Counted from the first letter of the stretch, positions 8,914 to 17,719 are shown. The stretch is 64,000 nt of DNA from Aquiflexum balticum DSM 16537 (GCF_900176595.1 NZ_LT838813.1:5350001-5414000); one strand, 5' to 3'. Numbers and translations: made by a program. Notes: generated from the letters alone by a model not told the origin.

Positions 8914-10713
8914 ATGGATAGAAACCAAGCGACCGGATTGATCCTATTCGCAGCAGTATTACTGGTGTATTCGATTTTCTTTGCCACGACTCCCGAGCCT
9001 TTAGCTGAGGAGGAAATGGTAAACGAACAAGAGCTTACTACCAAGGAAGGTACAACTCCTGAAATAATTCCACTTCAAGCTGAACCTGACAGCATTCAGG
9101 ATCTTATTGCAGAAAGACAATTTGGCGTATTCGCCACTTTTACCAAGGGAAGAAAGGAATTGGTTACCCTTGAAAATGAAAAAATTGCAGTCACTTTCTC
9201 TACCAAAGGAGCAGAAATCAATAGCGTTGAGCTTAAAGAATTCAAAACCTGGGATCAGAGACCTTTGATGCTTTTGGATGAAAGAAGCTCTGACCTGGAT
9301 TATAAAATCCAAACGGACAAAGGACTATTGAGTCTCAATGAATTTTATTTCAACCCTACGCTCTCAAAAGTTGACATTGACGGGGTAAGCGCGTCTGTCC
9401 TGACATTTATAGCCCAAGCAGGAAATTCCCGTATTGTGCGGACCTACACTTTACCTGAAGGGGGATATGTTTTGGACAAATCATTGGAACTTTCCGGATT
9501 GAGTGGGAATCTAACGGATACCAATGTTCAGATTTTATGGGATGACCGATTAATCAAACAGGAAGCTGATATAGAAGAATCAAGAAGAAAGTCGAACATC
9601 AACTTTTACAAATCATCAGGAAGCCATGATTATCTCAGCCTTACTTCGGACTCGGATGATGATGAAATATCCGAACCCCTCAAATGGGTTAGTTTTAGTC
9701 AGCGGTTTTTCACAACCGGAATTATTGCAGCAAATCAGTTCAATTCCGCTAAACTGAATCAGGTAACCCCCACTGATACCTTGTCGATCAAAAATATGAC
9801 AGCTGCTTTGGTGCTCCCATTAGAAAATGGCAGAGCAGAAGTCAGCTACTTCTTTGGACCCAATAATTACAATCTTTTAAGGAAAATCACGCCTGGCTTT
9901 GAAAACAACGTGGACATGGGTTATTTCTTTGTCAGTTGGGTAAACAAATATATCATTGTCAATCTTTTCCAGTTTTTGGAGAAATATTTTTCCAATTACG
10001 GTGTCATCATCATCCTGATAGTACTGATAATCAAACTGGCCTTGTCACCTTTGACTTATAAGTCATATATAGGAATGGCAAAAATGAGGGTAATCAAACC
10101 TGAAATTGATGAATTGAAAGCCAAATATCCGGATGATCCTACCAAAATGCAGCAGGAACAGATGAAGCTCTTTGGTCAATTGGGTGTAAGTCCCATTTCG
10201 GGATGTTTGCCAATGGTATTTCAGATGCCTTTCCTGTTCGCCATGTTTTTCTTTTTCCCCAATTCAATAGAACTCAGACAGCAATCTTTCCTTTGGGCAC
10301 ATGATCTATCGACTTATGATTCCATCCTGAGCCTTCCTTTCACCATTCCTTTTTATGGTTCCCATGTCAGTTTGTTTACGATATTGATGACGGTTTCTCA
10401 GATAGCTTACACGCATTTCAACAACCAATTGACTGCGCAGACCGGACCTATGAAGAACATTGGATATATCATGCCGGTAGTATTTATGTTCGTCCTCAAT
10501 TCATTCCCGGCAGCTTTGAGTTTCTACTACTTTGTTTCCAATATGGTAACGTTCGGACAGCAGGCTATCATCAAGCTGTTTGTAGATGATGCCAAAATCA
10601 GAGAGAAAGTGGAAGCCAATAAATTGAAAAACGTCAATAAGAAAAAATCCAAATTCCAGCAAAAACTGGAAGACGCCATGAAGGCAGCTGATGCCAACAA
10701 AAAGAAACCCTAA
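8914..10713 (+). CDS. yidC: Membrane protein insertase YidC
   Basis: A 599-residue YidC of the Gram-negative type. It has an N-terminal membrane anchor (about residues 5-24), a large periplasmic beta domain (about 70-330), then the Oxa1/60KD core with about five membrane segments from residue 350 on. A cytoplasmic Lys/Glu-rich hairpin follows the second segment (Glu-Ile-Asp-Glu-Leu-Lys-Ala-Lys-Tyr) and the C-terminal tail is Lys-rich. It inserts and folds inner-membrane proteins alone or with SecYEG. A strong terminator follows at once, so the gene ends its transcript. Confidence 0.96.
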   Translation: MDRNQATGLILFAAVLLVYSIFFATTPEPLAEEEMVNEQELTTKEGTTPEIIPLQAEPDSIQDLIAERQFGVFATFTKGRKELVTLENEKIAVTFSTKGAEINSVELKEFKTWDQRPLMLLDERSSDLDYKIQTDKGLLSLNEFYFNPTLSKVDIDGVSASVLTFIAQAGNSRIVRTYTLPEGGYVLDKSLELSGLSGNLTDTNVQILWDDRLIKQEADIEESRRKSNINFYKSSGSHDYLSLTSDSDDDEISEPLKWVSFSQRFFTTGIIAANQFNSAKLNQVTPTDTLSIKNMTAALVLPLENGRAEVSYFFGPNNYNLLRKITPGFENNVDMGYFFVSWVNKYIIVNLFQFLEKYFSNYGVIIILIVLIIKLALSPLTYKSYIGMAKMRVIKPEIDELKAKYPDDPTKMQQEQMKLFGQLGVSPISGCLPMVFQMPFLFAMFFFFPNSIELRQQSFLWAHDLSTYDSILSLPFTIPFYGSHVSLFTILMTVSQIAYTHFNNQLTAQTGPMKNIGYIMPVVFMFVLNSFPAALSFYYFVSNMVTFGQQAIIKLFVDDAKIREKVEANKLKNVNKKKSKFQQKLEDAMKAADANKKKP

Positions 10714-10718
10714 TCTTT

Positions 10719-10746
10719 AAAGAGACCCTCATTTGGGTCTCTTTTT
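10719..10746 (+). terminator. Intrinsic terminator after yidC
   Basis: AAAGAGACCC and GGGTCTCTTT form a 10-bp stem with a 6-nt loop (TCATTT), followed by further T residues, 6 nt after the yidC stop. Confidence 0.92.
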
Positions 10747-10862
10747 GTTGGTAGTTATATTATAAAATTGTGAATTGATTATTACTTATCGCATCAGACG
10801 GCCTGAAAAGCTCACAATCAAGCCATTAACAGAATCTCCTGCCGCCTGTGGATAACATTTCG

Positions 10863-10892
10863 TTTCATCCAAAAATTTAAATGATATATTTG
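10863..10892 (+). promoter_or_regulatory. Candidate promoter of the UPF0173-parAB-lepB run
   Basis: TATATTTG (10885-10892) is a perfect Bacteroidota -7 element (TAnnTTTG). TTTC (10863-10866) stands 18 bp upstream as a near-match to the -33 TTTG. The start codon is at 10925, giving a leader of about 25 nt. Confidence 0.5.
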
Positions 10893-10924
10893 TAACATTA
10901 GCAAAAACAAGAATATCAATAGAC

Positions 10925-11608
10925 ATGATCGAAATTACTTATTACGGCCATTCCACTTATCTCGTAAAAATCAACAACAAATCAATTCTTTTTGACCCTT
11001 TTATAAGTCCCAACCCCAAAGCATCCCTAATCAAAGTAGCGGATATCAAACCTGATTACATTCTGATCAGTCATGGTCATGAAGACCATGTAGCTGATGC
11101 TGAATCAATTGCCAAGGGAAGTGACGCGATGCTGGTATCTAATTATGAAATTGCCGTTTGGTTTGCTGAGAAAGGGGTGGAAAAATACCATCCCATGAAT
11201 CATGGAGGCAGTAAAACTTTTGATTTTGGAAAAGTAAAATATGTCAATGCAGTACACAGCAGTACACTCCCTGACGGTTCCTCGGGAGGTGCAGCCGGCG
11301 GATTTGTGATAGAACATGCAAATGGATGTTTCTATTTTGCAGGTGATACTGCACTTACTTATGACATGAAGCTGATCGGCGAAGAATTCAAAATTGATTT
11401 TGCATTTCTTCCAATCGGGGATAATTTTACTATGGGAATAAAAGATGCCATCAAAGCAGCAAGCTTTGTAGGAACAAAAAAGATTATCGGCATCCATTAT
11501 GACACATTTCCATACATCGAGATAGATCTTGAACTGGCAAAAAAAGAAGCTGCAGAAGCAGGAAAAGAATTGATTTTGCTTAATATTGGTGAAACTTTTA
11601 CGCTCTAA
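10925..11608 (+). CDS. UPF0173 metal-dependent hydrolase
   Basis: A 227-residue single-domain metallo-beta-lactamase-fold protein. It begins with Ile-Thr-Tyr-Tyr-Gly-His-Ser, typical of UPF0173. The metal ligands are in Ser-His-Gly-His-Glu-Asp-His (about residues 42-48), with a further Asp in Ala-Gly-Asp-Thr-Ala and a C-terminal His in Gly-Ile-His-Tyr-Asp. It has no signal peptide, so it is cytoplasmic; the substrate is unknown. parA starts 7 bp after the stop, so it is probably the first gene of the chromosome-partitioning operon here. The neighbourhood does not reveal its job. Confidence 0.9.
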   Translation: MIEITYYGHSTYLVKINNKSILFDPFISPNPKASLIKVADIKPDYILISHGHEDHVADAESIAKGSDAMLVSNYEIAVWFAEKGVEKYHPMNHGGSKTFDFGKVKYVNAVHSSTLPDGSSGGAAGGFVIEHANGCFYFAGDTALTYDMKLIGEEFKIDFAFLPIGDNFTMGIKDAIKAASFVGTKKIIGIHYDTFPYIEIDLELAKKEAAEAGKELILLNIGETFTL

Positions 11609-11615
11609 ACAATTT

Positions 11616-12395
11616 ATGGGAAAAGTTATAGCTATTGCTAACCAAAAAGGAGGCGTAGGAAAAACTACTACAGCGATGAATTTGGCTGCCAGCTTGGCGG
11701 TTCTGGAATTCAAAACTTTGGTGGTGGATGCCGATCCACAGGCAAATACTACATCAGGACTTGGGCATGACCCAAAAGAAATCAACACCAGCATTTACGA
11801 GTGTATGGTTGACGGAATTGACATCCGGTCTATAATTCTACCTACAGAAATAGAAAAACTTGAACTGATCCCTTCCCATATCGACTTGGTCGGTGCGGAA
11901 GTAGAGATGATAAACCTGGAAAACAGGGAGGAAAAAATGAAATCTGTAATCAGCAAGATTAAAGATGATTATGATTTTGTTGTCATTGATTGCTCACCTT
12001 CTCTGGGTTTGATTACTATTAATGCCCTTACGGCTGCCAACTCAGTGATCATCCCCGTCCAATGTGAATATTTTGCATTGGAAGGATTGGGAAAACTGCT
12101 GAATACCATAAAAATCATACAAACAAGGCTGAATCCCGAACTCGAAATAGAAGGGATTCTGCTCACGATGTATGATGTAAGATTGAGACTATCCAATCAG
12201 GTAGTAGAGGAAGTTAGGATGCATTTCAAAAATCTGGTATTTGATACCATCATTCCGAGAAATGTCCGTTTAAGTGAATCGCCAAGCTTTGGATTGCCTG
12301 TGATTGCATTTGATGCTGAAGGTAAAGGCGCTGTTGCCTATCTGAACCTGGCACATGAAATCGCAGTCAAAAACGGAATGGAAAAAGTTAATTGA
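11616..12395 (+). CDS. parA: Chromosome partitioning ATPase ParA (Soj)
   Basis: A 259-residue ParA/Soj ATPase. The deviant Walker A motif Lys-Gly-Gly-Val-Gly-Lys-Thr-Thr covers residues 11-18, including the signature lysine K11. Walker A' (Val-Val-Asp-Ala-Asp-Pro-Gln) is near residue 40 and Walker B (Val-Val-Ile-Asp-Cys) near 120. The ATG at 11616 is chosen because the upstream alternative overlaps the previous gene and adds ten unrelated residues. ParA binds DNA as an ATP dimer and is released by ParB, moving the origin region. parB follows after 13 bp. Confidence 0.96.
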   Translation: MGKVIAIANQKGGVGKTTTAMNLAASLAVLEFKTLVVDADPQANTTSGLGHDPKEINTSIYECMVDGIDIRSIILPTEIEKLELIPSHIDLVGAEVEMINLENREEKMKSVISKIKDDYDFVVIDCSPSLGLITINALTAANSVIIPVQCEYFALEGLGKLLNTIKIIQTRLNPELEIEGILLTMYDVRLRLSNQVVEEVRMHFKNLVFDTIIPRNVRLSESPSFGLPVIAFDAEGKGAVAYLNLAHEIAVKNGMEKVN

Positions 12396-12408
12396 ATGAA
12401 TGTAATTT

Positions 12409-13326
12409 ATGACTGAAAAAAAACCTACACCAAAGAAAAGTGCGCTGGGAAGAGGTCTGGGAGCTTTGCTGCAGGATTCCCCTTCAAAAAACAAACCGGA
12501 CTCATTGATTCCGGGACATCCTTCTGCCGGAATTTTCGAGATCCCTCTGTCAAATATTCAAGTTAATCCTTTTCAACCAAGGACACATTTTGATAAGGAA
12601 GCCTTGCGAGAGCTATCCGAGTCAATCCTTACACAGGGGATCATCCAACCAATTACTGTCAGAAGACTTGAAGAGGGTGAATACCAATTGATTGCCGGGG
12701 AGCGGAGGTTTCAGGCTTCCAAAATGGCCGGGTTGGAAAAAATCCCTGCCTATATCAGAACTGCCAATGACCAACAGATGTTGGAAATGGCCCTCATTGA
12801 AAATATTCAGAGAGAGAATCTCAATGCACTTGAAATCGCTCACTCCTACCAAAGACTGTTGGCGGAGTGTAACCTCAAGCAGGAAGAACTCGGAGACAGA
12901 GTAGGTAAAAACAGAACCACTGTCAATAATTACCTCAGGTTGCTCAAGTTACCACCTGATATTCAGGCCGGCCTGCGGGACAATAAAATTACCATGGGGC
13001 ACGCAAGGGCCCTGATCAATGTAGAAAGCATCGACAAACAATTGGCCATTTTCAAAAAAACTGTCGAAGAAGAGCTCAGTGTCCGTAAAGTAGAAGCATT
13101 GGTTCAGGCAATCAATGGATCCCCTGATGATAAGCCTGAAGAGAAGGGACCAAGCTTAGATCCGGTAAGAAAATATGAAATAGGAAAAATCCAACAAAGA
13201 TTATCCTCTCATTTTGGATCCAAAGTACAGCTTAAATCAGACTCGAAAAATAAAGGCGAAATAAAAATCCCTTTCCGTTCATCTGATGACCTAAATAGAA
13301 TCCTTGAAATTCTGGAGATTATCTGA
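12409..13326 (+). CDS. parB: Chromosome partitioning protein ParB (Spo0J)
   Basis: A 305-residue ParB. The N terminus Lys-Ser-Ala-Leu-Gly-Arg-Gly-Leu-Gly-Ala-Leu is the ParA-contact motif. The CTP-binding domain holds Asn-Pro-Phe-Gln-Pro-Arg (about 53-58) and Gly-Glu-Arg-Arg-Phe-Gln-Ala-Ser (97-104). A helix-turn-helix follows (Val-Gly-Lys-Asn-Arg-Thr-Thr-Val, about 164-171) for parS binding, then a C-terminal dimerisation domain. It loads on parS as a CTP clamp and works with the ParA encoded directly upstream. No parS site was recognised by eye in the window. The next gene starts within a few bases, so this is an operon. Confidence 0.95.
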   Translation: MTEKKPTPKKSALGRGLGALLQDSPSKNKPDSLIPGHPSAGIFEIPLSNIQVNPFQPRTHFDKEALRELSESILTQGIIQPITVRRLEEGEYQLIAGERRFQASKMAGLEKIPAYIRTANDQQMLEMALIENIQRENLNALEIAHSYQRLLAECNLKQEELGDRVGKNRTTVNNYLRLLKLPPDIQAGLRDNKITMGHARALINVESIDKQLAIFKKTVEEELSVRKVEALVQAINGSPDDKPEEKGPSLDPVRKYEIGKIQQRLSSHFGSKVQLKSDSKNKGEIKIPFRSSDDLNRILEILEII

Positions 13327-13329
13327 CCT

Positions 13330-13947
13330 TTGAAAAAGGAATTATTCAATAGCCTTTTGTACAACAATAAAAAAGCAATGATATATACTTCTATCATTGC
13401 TGTTTTTGTTTTATTGCCCGCGTTGACTTCTTTTGCACAAAATGAAGGAACAAGTCAAGATACTGTCAAGGTGGACTTAACAGAAAAAAATAAAAAAAAT
13501 CCCCAAAAAGCAACAATCCTCTCCGCTGTACTTCCAGGAGCGGGACAGTTATACAATGGAAAATCATGGAAAATCCCATTGATCTATGCCGGATTTGCTG
13601 CCAATATCTATTTTATTGAATTCAATAACAGGAGGTACCAATTCTTTAGGGAGGCTCTTTTCGCCTTCGATGAACCTGGAGGCGCAACCGACCCAAACCG
13701 ACCATTTCCCAGCTTGAACCGGGACGGACTGGTGAGAAATGTCAATTACTGGAAACGCAATAGAGATTTGAATTATTTTCTTTTTATCGGTATTTATGCA
13801 CTCAATATCATCGATGCCAATGTTGATGCGCATTTATCGTCTTTTGATGTCAGTGATGACCTGACCTTCAGATTTGAACCCACCTATGAATCCCTGACTG
13901 CCGGTGGGGGAAATATAATGGGTGTATCCTTAAAAATTAATTTCTGA
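13330..13947 (+). CDS. DUF5683 domain protein, exported
   Basis: Up to 205 residues. A hydrophobic signal sequence ends at Thr-Ser-Phe-Ala-Gln (about residue 37), followed by the DUF5683 core beginning Ala-Thr-Ile-Leu-Ser-Ala-Val-Leu-Pro-Gly-Ala-Gly-Gln-Leu-Tyr-Asn-Gly-Lys. Two further hydrophobic stretches follow. The open frame starts at TTG 13330, 3 bp after the parB stop, and gives a Lys-rich signal-peptide head. An ATG at 13378 gives a shorter 189-residue form with the same signal core, and I cannot decide between them. The family is known from parB-dapB-lepB neighbourhoods of Bacteroidota; its function is unknown. Confidence 0.8.
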   Translation: MKKELFNSLLYNNKKAMIYTSIIAVFVLLPALTSFAQNEGTSQDTVKVDLTEKNKKNPQKATILSAVLPGAGQLYNGKSWKIPLIYAGFAANIYFIEFNNRRYQFFREALFAFDEPGGATDPNRPFPSLNRDGLVRNVNYWKRNRDLNYFLFIGIYALNIIDANVDAHLSSFDVSDDLTFRFEPTYESLTAGGGNIMGVSLKINF

Positions 13948-13953
13948 TCAAGT

Positions 13954-14676
13954 ATGAATATTTTATTACTCGGTTATGGTAAAATGGGTAAAATCATAGG
14001 TGAAACCGCAGCATCCCGCGGCCACCATATCGTAGCCAAAATCAATATTGACAACAGACATGAACTGGATGTCCTTGACCCTTCAAAAATAGATGTGGCC
14101 ATAGAATTCAGTCAACCCGATGCCGCTTTTGACAATATCAGTTGGGCCATTTCAAGAGGTATTCCCGTAGTGGCCGGTACTACCGGTTGGATGGATAAAA
14201 AACCTGTTATTGAAACCCTTGCAAAAAACAAAAATACCGCATTCTTCTATGCTTCCAATTTCAGCATCGGTGTCAATATTTTCTTTAAGGTCAACCGATT
14301 TCTTGGCTCGCTGATGAAAGATCAGGACTCTTATCATGTCAGCTTAGAGGAAATCCACCATACCGAAAAAAAAGATGCACCAAGTGGTACTGCGATTACA
14401 TTGGCAGAAGCAATAATCAATGAAATCCCCAGGATAAACAACTGGACACTGTCCGATAATACGTCCGAAAACGAACAAAGTCTACCTATCACCTCCAAAA
14501 GAATCGACCCTGCTCCGGGAACACATATTGTACGATATCGTTCTGAAATAGATGATATTGAGATTTCCCATACCGCCCATAACCGGAAGGGATTTGCAGT
14601 TGGTGCAGTTTTGGTGGCAGAATGGATAATTAATAAAAAAGGTGTTTTATCAATGGATGATTTCCTATCTTTCTAA
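13954..14676 (+). CDS. dapB: 4-hydroxy-tetrahydrodipicolinate reductase
   Basis: A 240-residue DapB, on the short side for the family but complete. The N-terminal nucleotide-binding motif is Gly-Tyr-Gly-Lys-Met-Gly-Lys (about 7-13). The catalytic and substrate-binding signature Glu-Ile-His-His-Thr-Glu-Lys-Lys-Asp-Ala-Pro-Ser-Gly-Thr-Ala is near residues 132-146. It reduces the dihydrodipicolinate precursor in the lysine/diaminopimelate pathway, supplying the peptidoglycan cross-linker. It starts 6 bp after the DUF5683 gene and lepB follows after 14 bp, consistent with one operon. Confidence 0.95.
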   Translation: MNILLLGYGKMGKIIGETAASRGHHIVAKINIDNRHELDVLDPSKIDVAIEFSQPDAAFDNISWAISRGIPVVAGTTGWMDKKPVIETLAKNKNTAFFYASNFSIGVNIFFKVNRFLGSLMKDQDSYHVSLEEIHHTEKKDAPSGTAITLAEAIINEIPRINNWTLSDNTSENEQSLPITSKRIDPAPGTHIVRYRSEIDDIEISHTAHNRKGFAVGAVLVAEWIINKKGVLSMDDFLSF

Positions 14677-14690
14677 AATTTTAAACTAAA

Positions 14691-15767
14691 ATGACTCAAG
14701 TTAAAAAGAAAAAATCAGCGGCCCGTGAGTGGGCAGACGCCTTGGTTTTTGCAGTAATTGCAGCCTCTCTTATCCGGTGGCTTTTGCTCGAACCTTTTAC
14801 CATCCCAACAGCATCCATGGAAAAATCACTTTTGGTCGGTGATTTCCTTTTTGTCAGCAAAATGCACTATGGAACAAGGTTTCCCAGAACCCCATTACAG
14901 GTTCCTTTGACCCACCAAAAAATATGGGGAACAAATGCCAACTCCTACTTGGATTGGATAGAACTCCCCTATTATAGATTACCAGGATTTACTTCAGTCA
15001 AAAGAAATGATGTGGTGGTCTTTAATTATCCCTCGGAGTTTGAATACCCCGTGGATCTGAAGACCAATTATATCAAGAGGGCGGTGGCCATTCCGGGCGA
15101 TGTCCTTGAAATAAAAAAGACTCAGGTATATGTCAACGGTGAAGTTGGGTCCAACCCAGAAGAAATGCAATTTTCGTACGATGTGATGACTGATAGAAAT
15201 CTAAGCCCTGATTTCTTTGATGATTATGGCGTCAATATGGACAGCTATATGCCCTTCTCCAATGGTTCCGGCTATATGGTCATGGCCACAGCTGAATCTG
15301 CCGAACAAATACAAAAATCCCCTGCAGTAGGTTCAGTGACCATGCGTGTGGACAGAAGTGATTTTGGCGATCCCCGGGTATTTCCTGATGGAGCCTATTT
15401 TGGTTGGAACAAAGACAACATGGGTCCTCTTACCATCCCTGCCAAAGGCTGGACCATTACTATGGATACAGATAATGTGGCAAAGTATTCTTATACAATA
15501 GAGCATTTTGAAGGGCATGATAAAGTAGAGGTAAAGGATAATGAACTCTATATTGATGATCAAAAAGTAGAAGAATATACATTCCGTCAGGATTATTATT
15601 TTATGATGGGTGACAACAGGCATGACTCTCTGGATTCCAGGTATTGGGGCTTTGTGCCAGAAGACCATATTGTAGGCAAAGCCTGGTTCCTATGGCTTTC
15701 CCTGGACAAGCACAAATCCATGTTCAGCAAGATCCGCTGGAGCAGGTTTTTCAACGGAATTAACTGA
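14691..15767 (+). CDS. lepB: Signal peptidase I
   Basis: A 358-residue S26A signal peptidase with one membrane anchor (about 16-34). The catalytic serine is S42 (Pro-Thr-Ala-Ser-Met-Glu-Lys) and the general-base lysine is near residue 130 (Tyr-Ile-Lys-Arg-Ala-Val-Ala-Ile-Pro-Gly-Asp). Box E, Gly-Asp-Asn-Arg-His-Asp-Ser-Leu-Asp-Ser-Arg, is near residue 305. The long insert between boxes D and E makes it larger than the E. coli-type core, as is usual in Bacteroidota. It removes signal peptides at the outer face of the inner membrane. A strong terminator follows. Confidence 0.95.
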   Translation: MTQVKKKKSAAREWADALVFAVIAASLIRWLLLEPFTIPTASMEKSLLVGDFLFVSKMHYGTRFPRTPLQVPLTHQKIWGTNANSYLDWIELPYYRLPGFTSVKRNDVVVFNYPSEFEYPVDLKTNYIKRAVAIPGDVLEIKKTQVYVNGEVGSNPEEMQFSYDVMTDRNLSPDFFDDYGVNMDSYMPFSNGSGYMVMATAESAEQIQKSPAVGSVTMRVDRSDFGDPRVFPDGAYFGWNKDNMGPLTIPAKGWTITMDTDNVAKYSYTIEHFEGHDKVEVKDNELYIDDQKVEEYTFRQDYYFMMGDNRHDSLDSRYWGFVPEDHIVGKAWFLWLSLDKHKSMFSKIRWSRFFNGIN

Positions 15768-15768
15768 T

Positions 15769-15800
15769 AAAAAAGCCAGGCCGAGAGACCTGGCTTTTTT
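15769..15800 (+). terminator. Intrinsic terminator after lepB
   Basis: AAAAAGCCAGG and CCTGGCTTTTTT form a stem of about 11 bp with an 8-nt loop, ending in a T-run, directly after the lepB stop. It closes the UPF0173-parAB-dapB-lepB transcript. Confidence 0.93.
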
Positions 15801-16187
15801 GTTTGGATTTTTGGTTAATGTATTTTTTGTGTATTGGCTTTTAACTAACTTCGTAAAGATGCAGAATCTAAAATAATATTGGTTTTGTACCTGATATGGG
15901 AAACAACTTTGATGATGTTATTTAGCACTTAGGATACGCTCTGAAAGGATGGCTGGATATTCAGGCAGCTAAAGAATAAGTGCACGAAGTATGCAGCACA
16001 AGAATAGAAATAGGAACAAAAGTAAAAGACCATTTGTCAAAGTTGAGAAAAGGTGATAAACAAAGCTTTTTGCAAATCAAAGAAAACAAGTCAGTGATGG
16101 AGAAATTCCAACTGGATAATTTCGATTTGATTACTCGGTTTTTGGTTTCGGTTTTATTATGGCGTATTCGCCACAAATAGAAAAGAT
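15801..16187. other. Gene-poor stretch before the KilA-N gene
   Basis: About 390 bp between the lepB terminator and the KilA-N gene. It holds only a weak GTG-started frame of 66 codons at 15980-16180 with no recognisable family, and a small hairpin, TGGCG-TATT-CGCCA, at 16160-16173. The weak frame ends 7 bp before the KilA-N start, so a small upstream gene or a decayed remnant are both possible. I see no promoter that I would defend. Confidence 0.4.
15980..16180 (+). CDS. Possible small ORF upstream of KilA-N, unrecognised
   Basis: A GTG-started frame of 66 codons, Lys/Arg-rich in its first half and ending in a hydrophobic Phe-Leu-Val-Ser-Val-Leu-Leu-Trp stretch. It stops 7 bp before the KilA-N gene. 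I do not recognise it and there is no ribosome-binding site. It could be a small leader gene, a remnant, or chance. Confidence 0.2.
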   Translation: MHEVCSTRIEIGTKVKDHLSKLRKGDKQSFLQIKENKSVMEKFQLDNFDLITRFLVSVLLWRIRHK

Positions 16188-17012
16188 ATGGCAAAGAATA
16201 AAAAAATAGAAGTTCAAGGTACTGAAATAAACATTTTCACAGGTCAGGCTGATGATTACATCTCACTTACAGATATTGCTAGATATAAAGATTCTGCCAA
16301 CATGGATACCATTATTCAAAATTGGCTTCGTAATCGAAACACCATTGAACTACTTGGGTTTTGGGAGCAGATGTATAATCCGGATTTTAAACCCCTCGAA
16401 TTCGAGGGGTTTAGAAAACAAGCTGGTTTAAATAGTTTTGTGCTAACTCCCAAACGCTGGATAGAAACAACCAACGCGATAGGCATAGTTTCTAAATCTG
16501 GTAGATATGGGGGCACTTTTGCCCACAAGGATATTGCTTTCGAGTTTGCTTCATGGATATCTATTGAGTTCAAACTCTATATCATCAAGGAATTTCAACG
16601 CCTAAAAGAAGTTGAAAACAAACAATGTAAACTCGACTGGAACCTGCAACGCACCCTTGCTAAGGTCAATTACACCACCCATACTGATGCCATCAAAGAA
16701 CGACTGATTCCTCAAAAACTAACCGGAAAACAAACTTCTATAGTCTTTGCCACTGAGGCTTATTTACTGAATATGGCACTTTTTGGAAAAACGGCCGCAG
16801 AATGGCGGGATGAAAATCCCGATGCCAAGGGCAATATGCGGGATGATGCCACGCTGGAACAACTCGTAGTGCTCTCCAATTTGGAAAGCATCAATCCCGT
16901 ACTCATACGCCAAAGATTAGAGCAATCAGAACGCCTGAAACAACTCAACCAAATTGCCATTACACAAATGACTTCTTTAGTCAATAATGTAAACTTGAAA
17001 AAACTGAAATAA
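16188..17012 (+). CDS. KilA-N domain-containing protein
   Basis: A 274-residue protein with an N-terminal KilA-N domain (about 20-125): Tyr-Ile-Ser-Leu-Thr-Asp-Ile-Ala near residues 25-32, Asn-Trp-Leu-Arg-Asn-Arg near 45-50, and Gly-Gly-Thr-Phe-Ala-His-Lys-Asp-Ile-Ala-Phe-Glu-Phe-Ala-Ser-Trp near 106-121. The C-terminal part (about 140-274) is helical, with Lys-Gln-Thr-Ser-Ile-Val-Phe-Ala-Thr-Glu-Ala. KilA-N is a DNA-binding fold first known from phages and large DNA viruses and also common as single genes in Bacteroidota. No phage genes flank it. Its role is unknown; it looks like an acquired or domesticated gene. Confidence 0.85.
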   Translation: MAKNKKIEVQGTEINIFTGQADDYISLTDIARYKDSANMDTIIQNWLRNRNTIELLGFWEQMYNPDFKPLEFEGFRKQAGLNSFVLTPKRWIETTNAIGIVSKSGRYGGTFAHKDIAFEFASWISIEFKLYIIKEFQRLKEVENKQCKLDWNLQRTLAKVNYTTHTDAIKERLIPQKLTGKQTSIVFATEAYLLNMALFGKTAAEWRDENPDAKGNMRDDATLEQLVVLSNLESINPVLIRQRLEQSERLKQLNQIAITQMTSLVNNVNLKKLK

Positions 17013-17123
17013 AGATTATTTTTAATTTGATTTTTCTCTATCTGAATTCTCCAGCTAAGCGTAGGATGAAATTCCATCCTCTACTATTAGTATTTTAGTC
17101 TGCAACCTCAAAATATAAAAAAG

Positions 17124-17166
17124 AAAACCCCGAAAAAAGCTCAAAAAAGCCGGTTTCAGGGTTTTA
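17124..17166 (+). terminator. Probable terminator after the KilA-N gene
   Basis: AAAACCCCGAAA (17124-17135) pairs with TTTCAGGGTTTT (17154-17165) with one G-U pair, and a T-run forms the end of the right arm. The A-run at the left arm lets it also serve the opposite strand, where the small ferredoxin gene ends at 17244. Confidence 0.65.
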
Positions 17167-17243
17167 ATGTTATGTTTTTATTAGTTATTTTAATGATTTT
17201 CAGATACTTGTGAAATAGCCAAGAATCCCTATTCTAAAAAAGT

Positions 17244-17480
17244 CTATCCCATTTTTTTCTTCAACCCTCCTACATCTGCTTTTTTCATGACTTCATTGTT
17301 GAGGACAACAACAGGTCCCGATTTACAGAAGTCCATACATTTTGTTTTGATGATTTTGTATTGGCCCTTGTGATCTTCGGAAGTGATCAGGTCTTTGATT
17401 TCCTTTTGCAATTTCTTGCAACCAGCCTTTTTACAATCAGATCCGTTGCAGATAAATATAAATTTGCGATAAGTGGCCAT
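17244..17480 (-). CDS. Small thioredoxin-like [2Fe-2S] ferredoxin
   Basis: A 78-residue protein of the Shethna/NuoE-like thioredoxin-fold ferredoxin group. Cysteines sit at C11, C16 and C21 (Cys-Asn-Gly-Ser-Asp-Cys-Lys-Lys-Ala-Gly-Cys), with a C-terminal Cys-Met-Asp-Phe-Cys pair near residues 48-52. The Cys-x3-Cys pair plus two of the N-terminal cysteines would bind a [2Fe-2S] cluster. Length fits the family. It probably carries electrons in the cytoplasm; no partner reductase is adjacent. It is monocistronic. Confidence 0.85.
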   Translation of the reverse strand: MATYRKFIFICNGSDCKKAGCKKLQKEIKDLITSEDHKGQYKIIKTKCMDFCKSGPVVVLNNEVMKKADVGGLKKKMG

Positions 17481-17603
17481 TTTGGTTTGGAGAGATGTAA
17501 TTGTTTCGCCTCAGCGGTCAGTTTTAATTATTTTAGTGGATATTGAGTTGTCAGGTAAGCCTGCCTTTTCTTGTATTCTTATACAGATAATGCATGCCTC
17601 TCA

Positions 17604-17714
17604 GTTCTTGTTTCTTGTTTCTTGGCTCTTGTTTCTTGGCTCTAACTTCTCGCCTCTCGTCTCTCGCTTCTACTTTTTGCTTCTCTTGTTTTAAACCTCA
17701 CATCTCATATCTCC
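17604..17714 (-). repeat. Degenerate 7-bp tandem array at the 3' end of the DUF819 gene
   Basis: Sixteen or so heptamers in one phase, such as TTCTTGT, TTCTTGG, CTCTTGT, CTCTAAC, TTCTCGC, CTCTCGT. On the minus strand they read as NNNAGAN (ACAAGAA, CCAAGAG, GCGAGAA). The array ends 5 bp from the stop of the minus-strand DUF819 gene, so the GA strand is the mRNA-sense strand and points away from the gene. Confidence 0.8.
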
Positions 17715-17719
17715 AAACT

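Noticed and set aside
15980-17012. Prophage or phage remnant around the KilA-N gene
   Set aside because: No integrase, structural, lysis or replication genes are nearby, and housekeeping genes lie on both sides.
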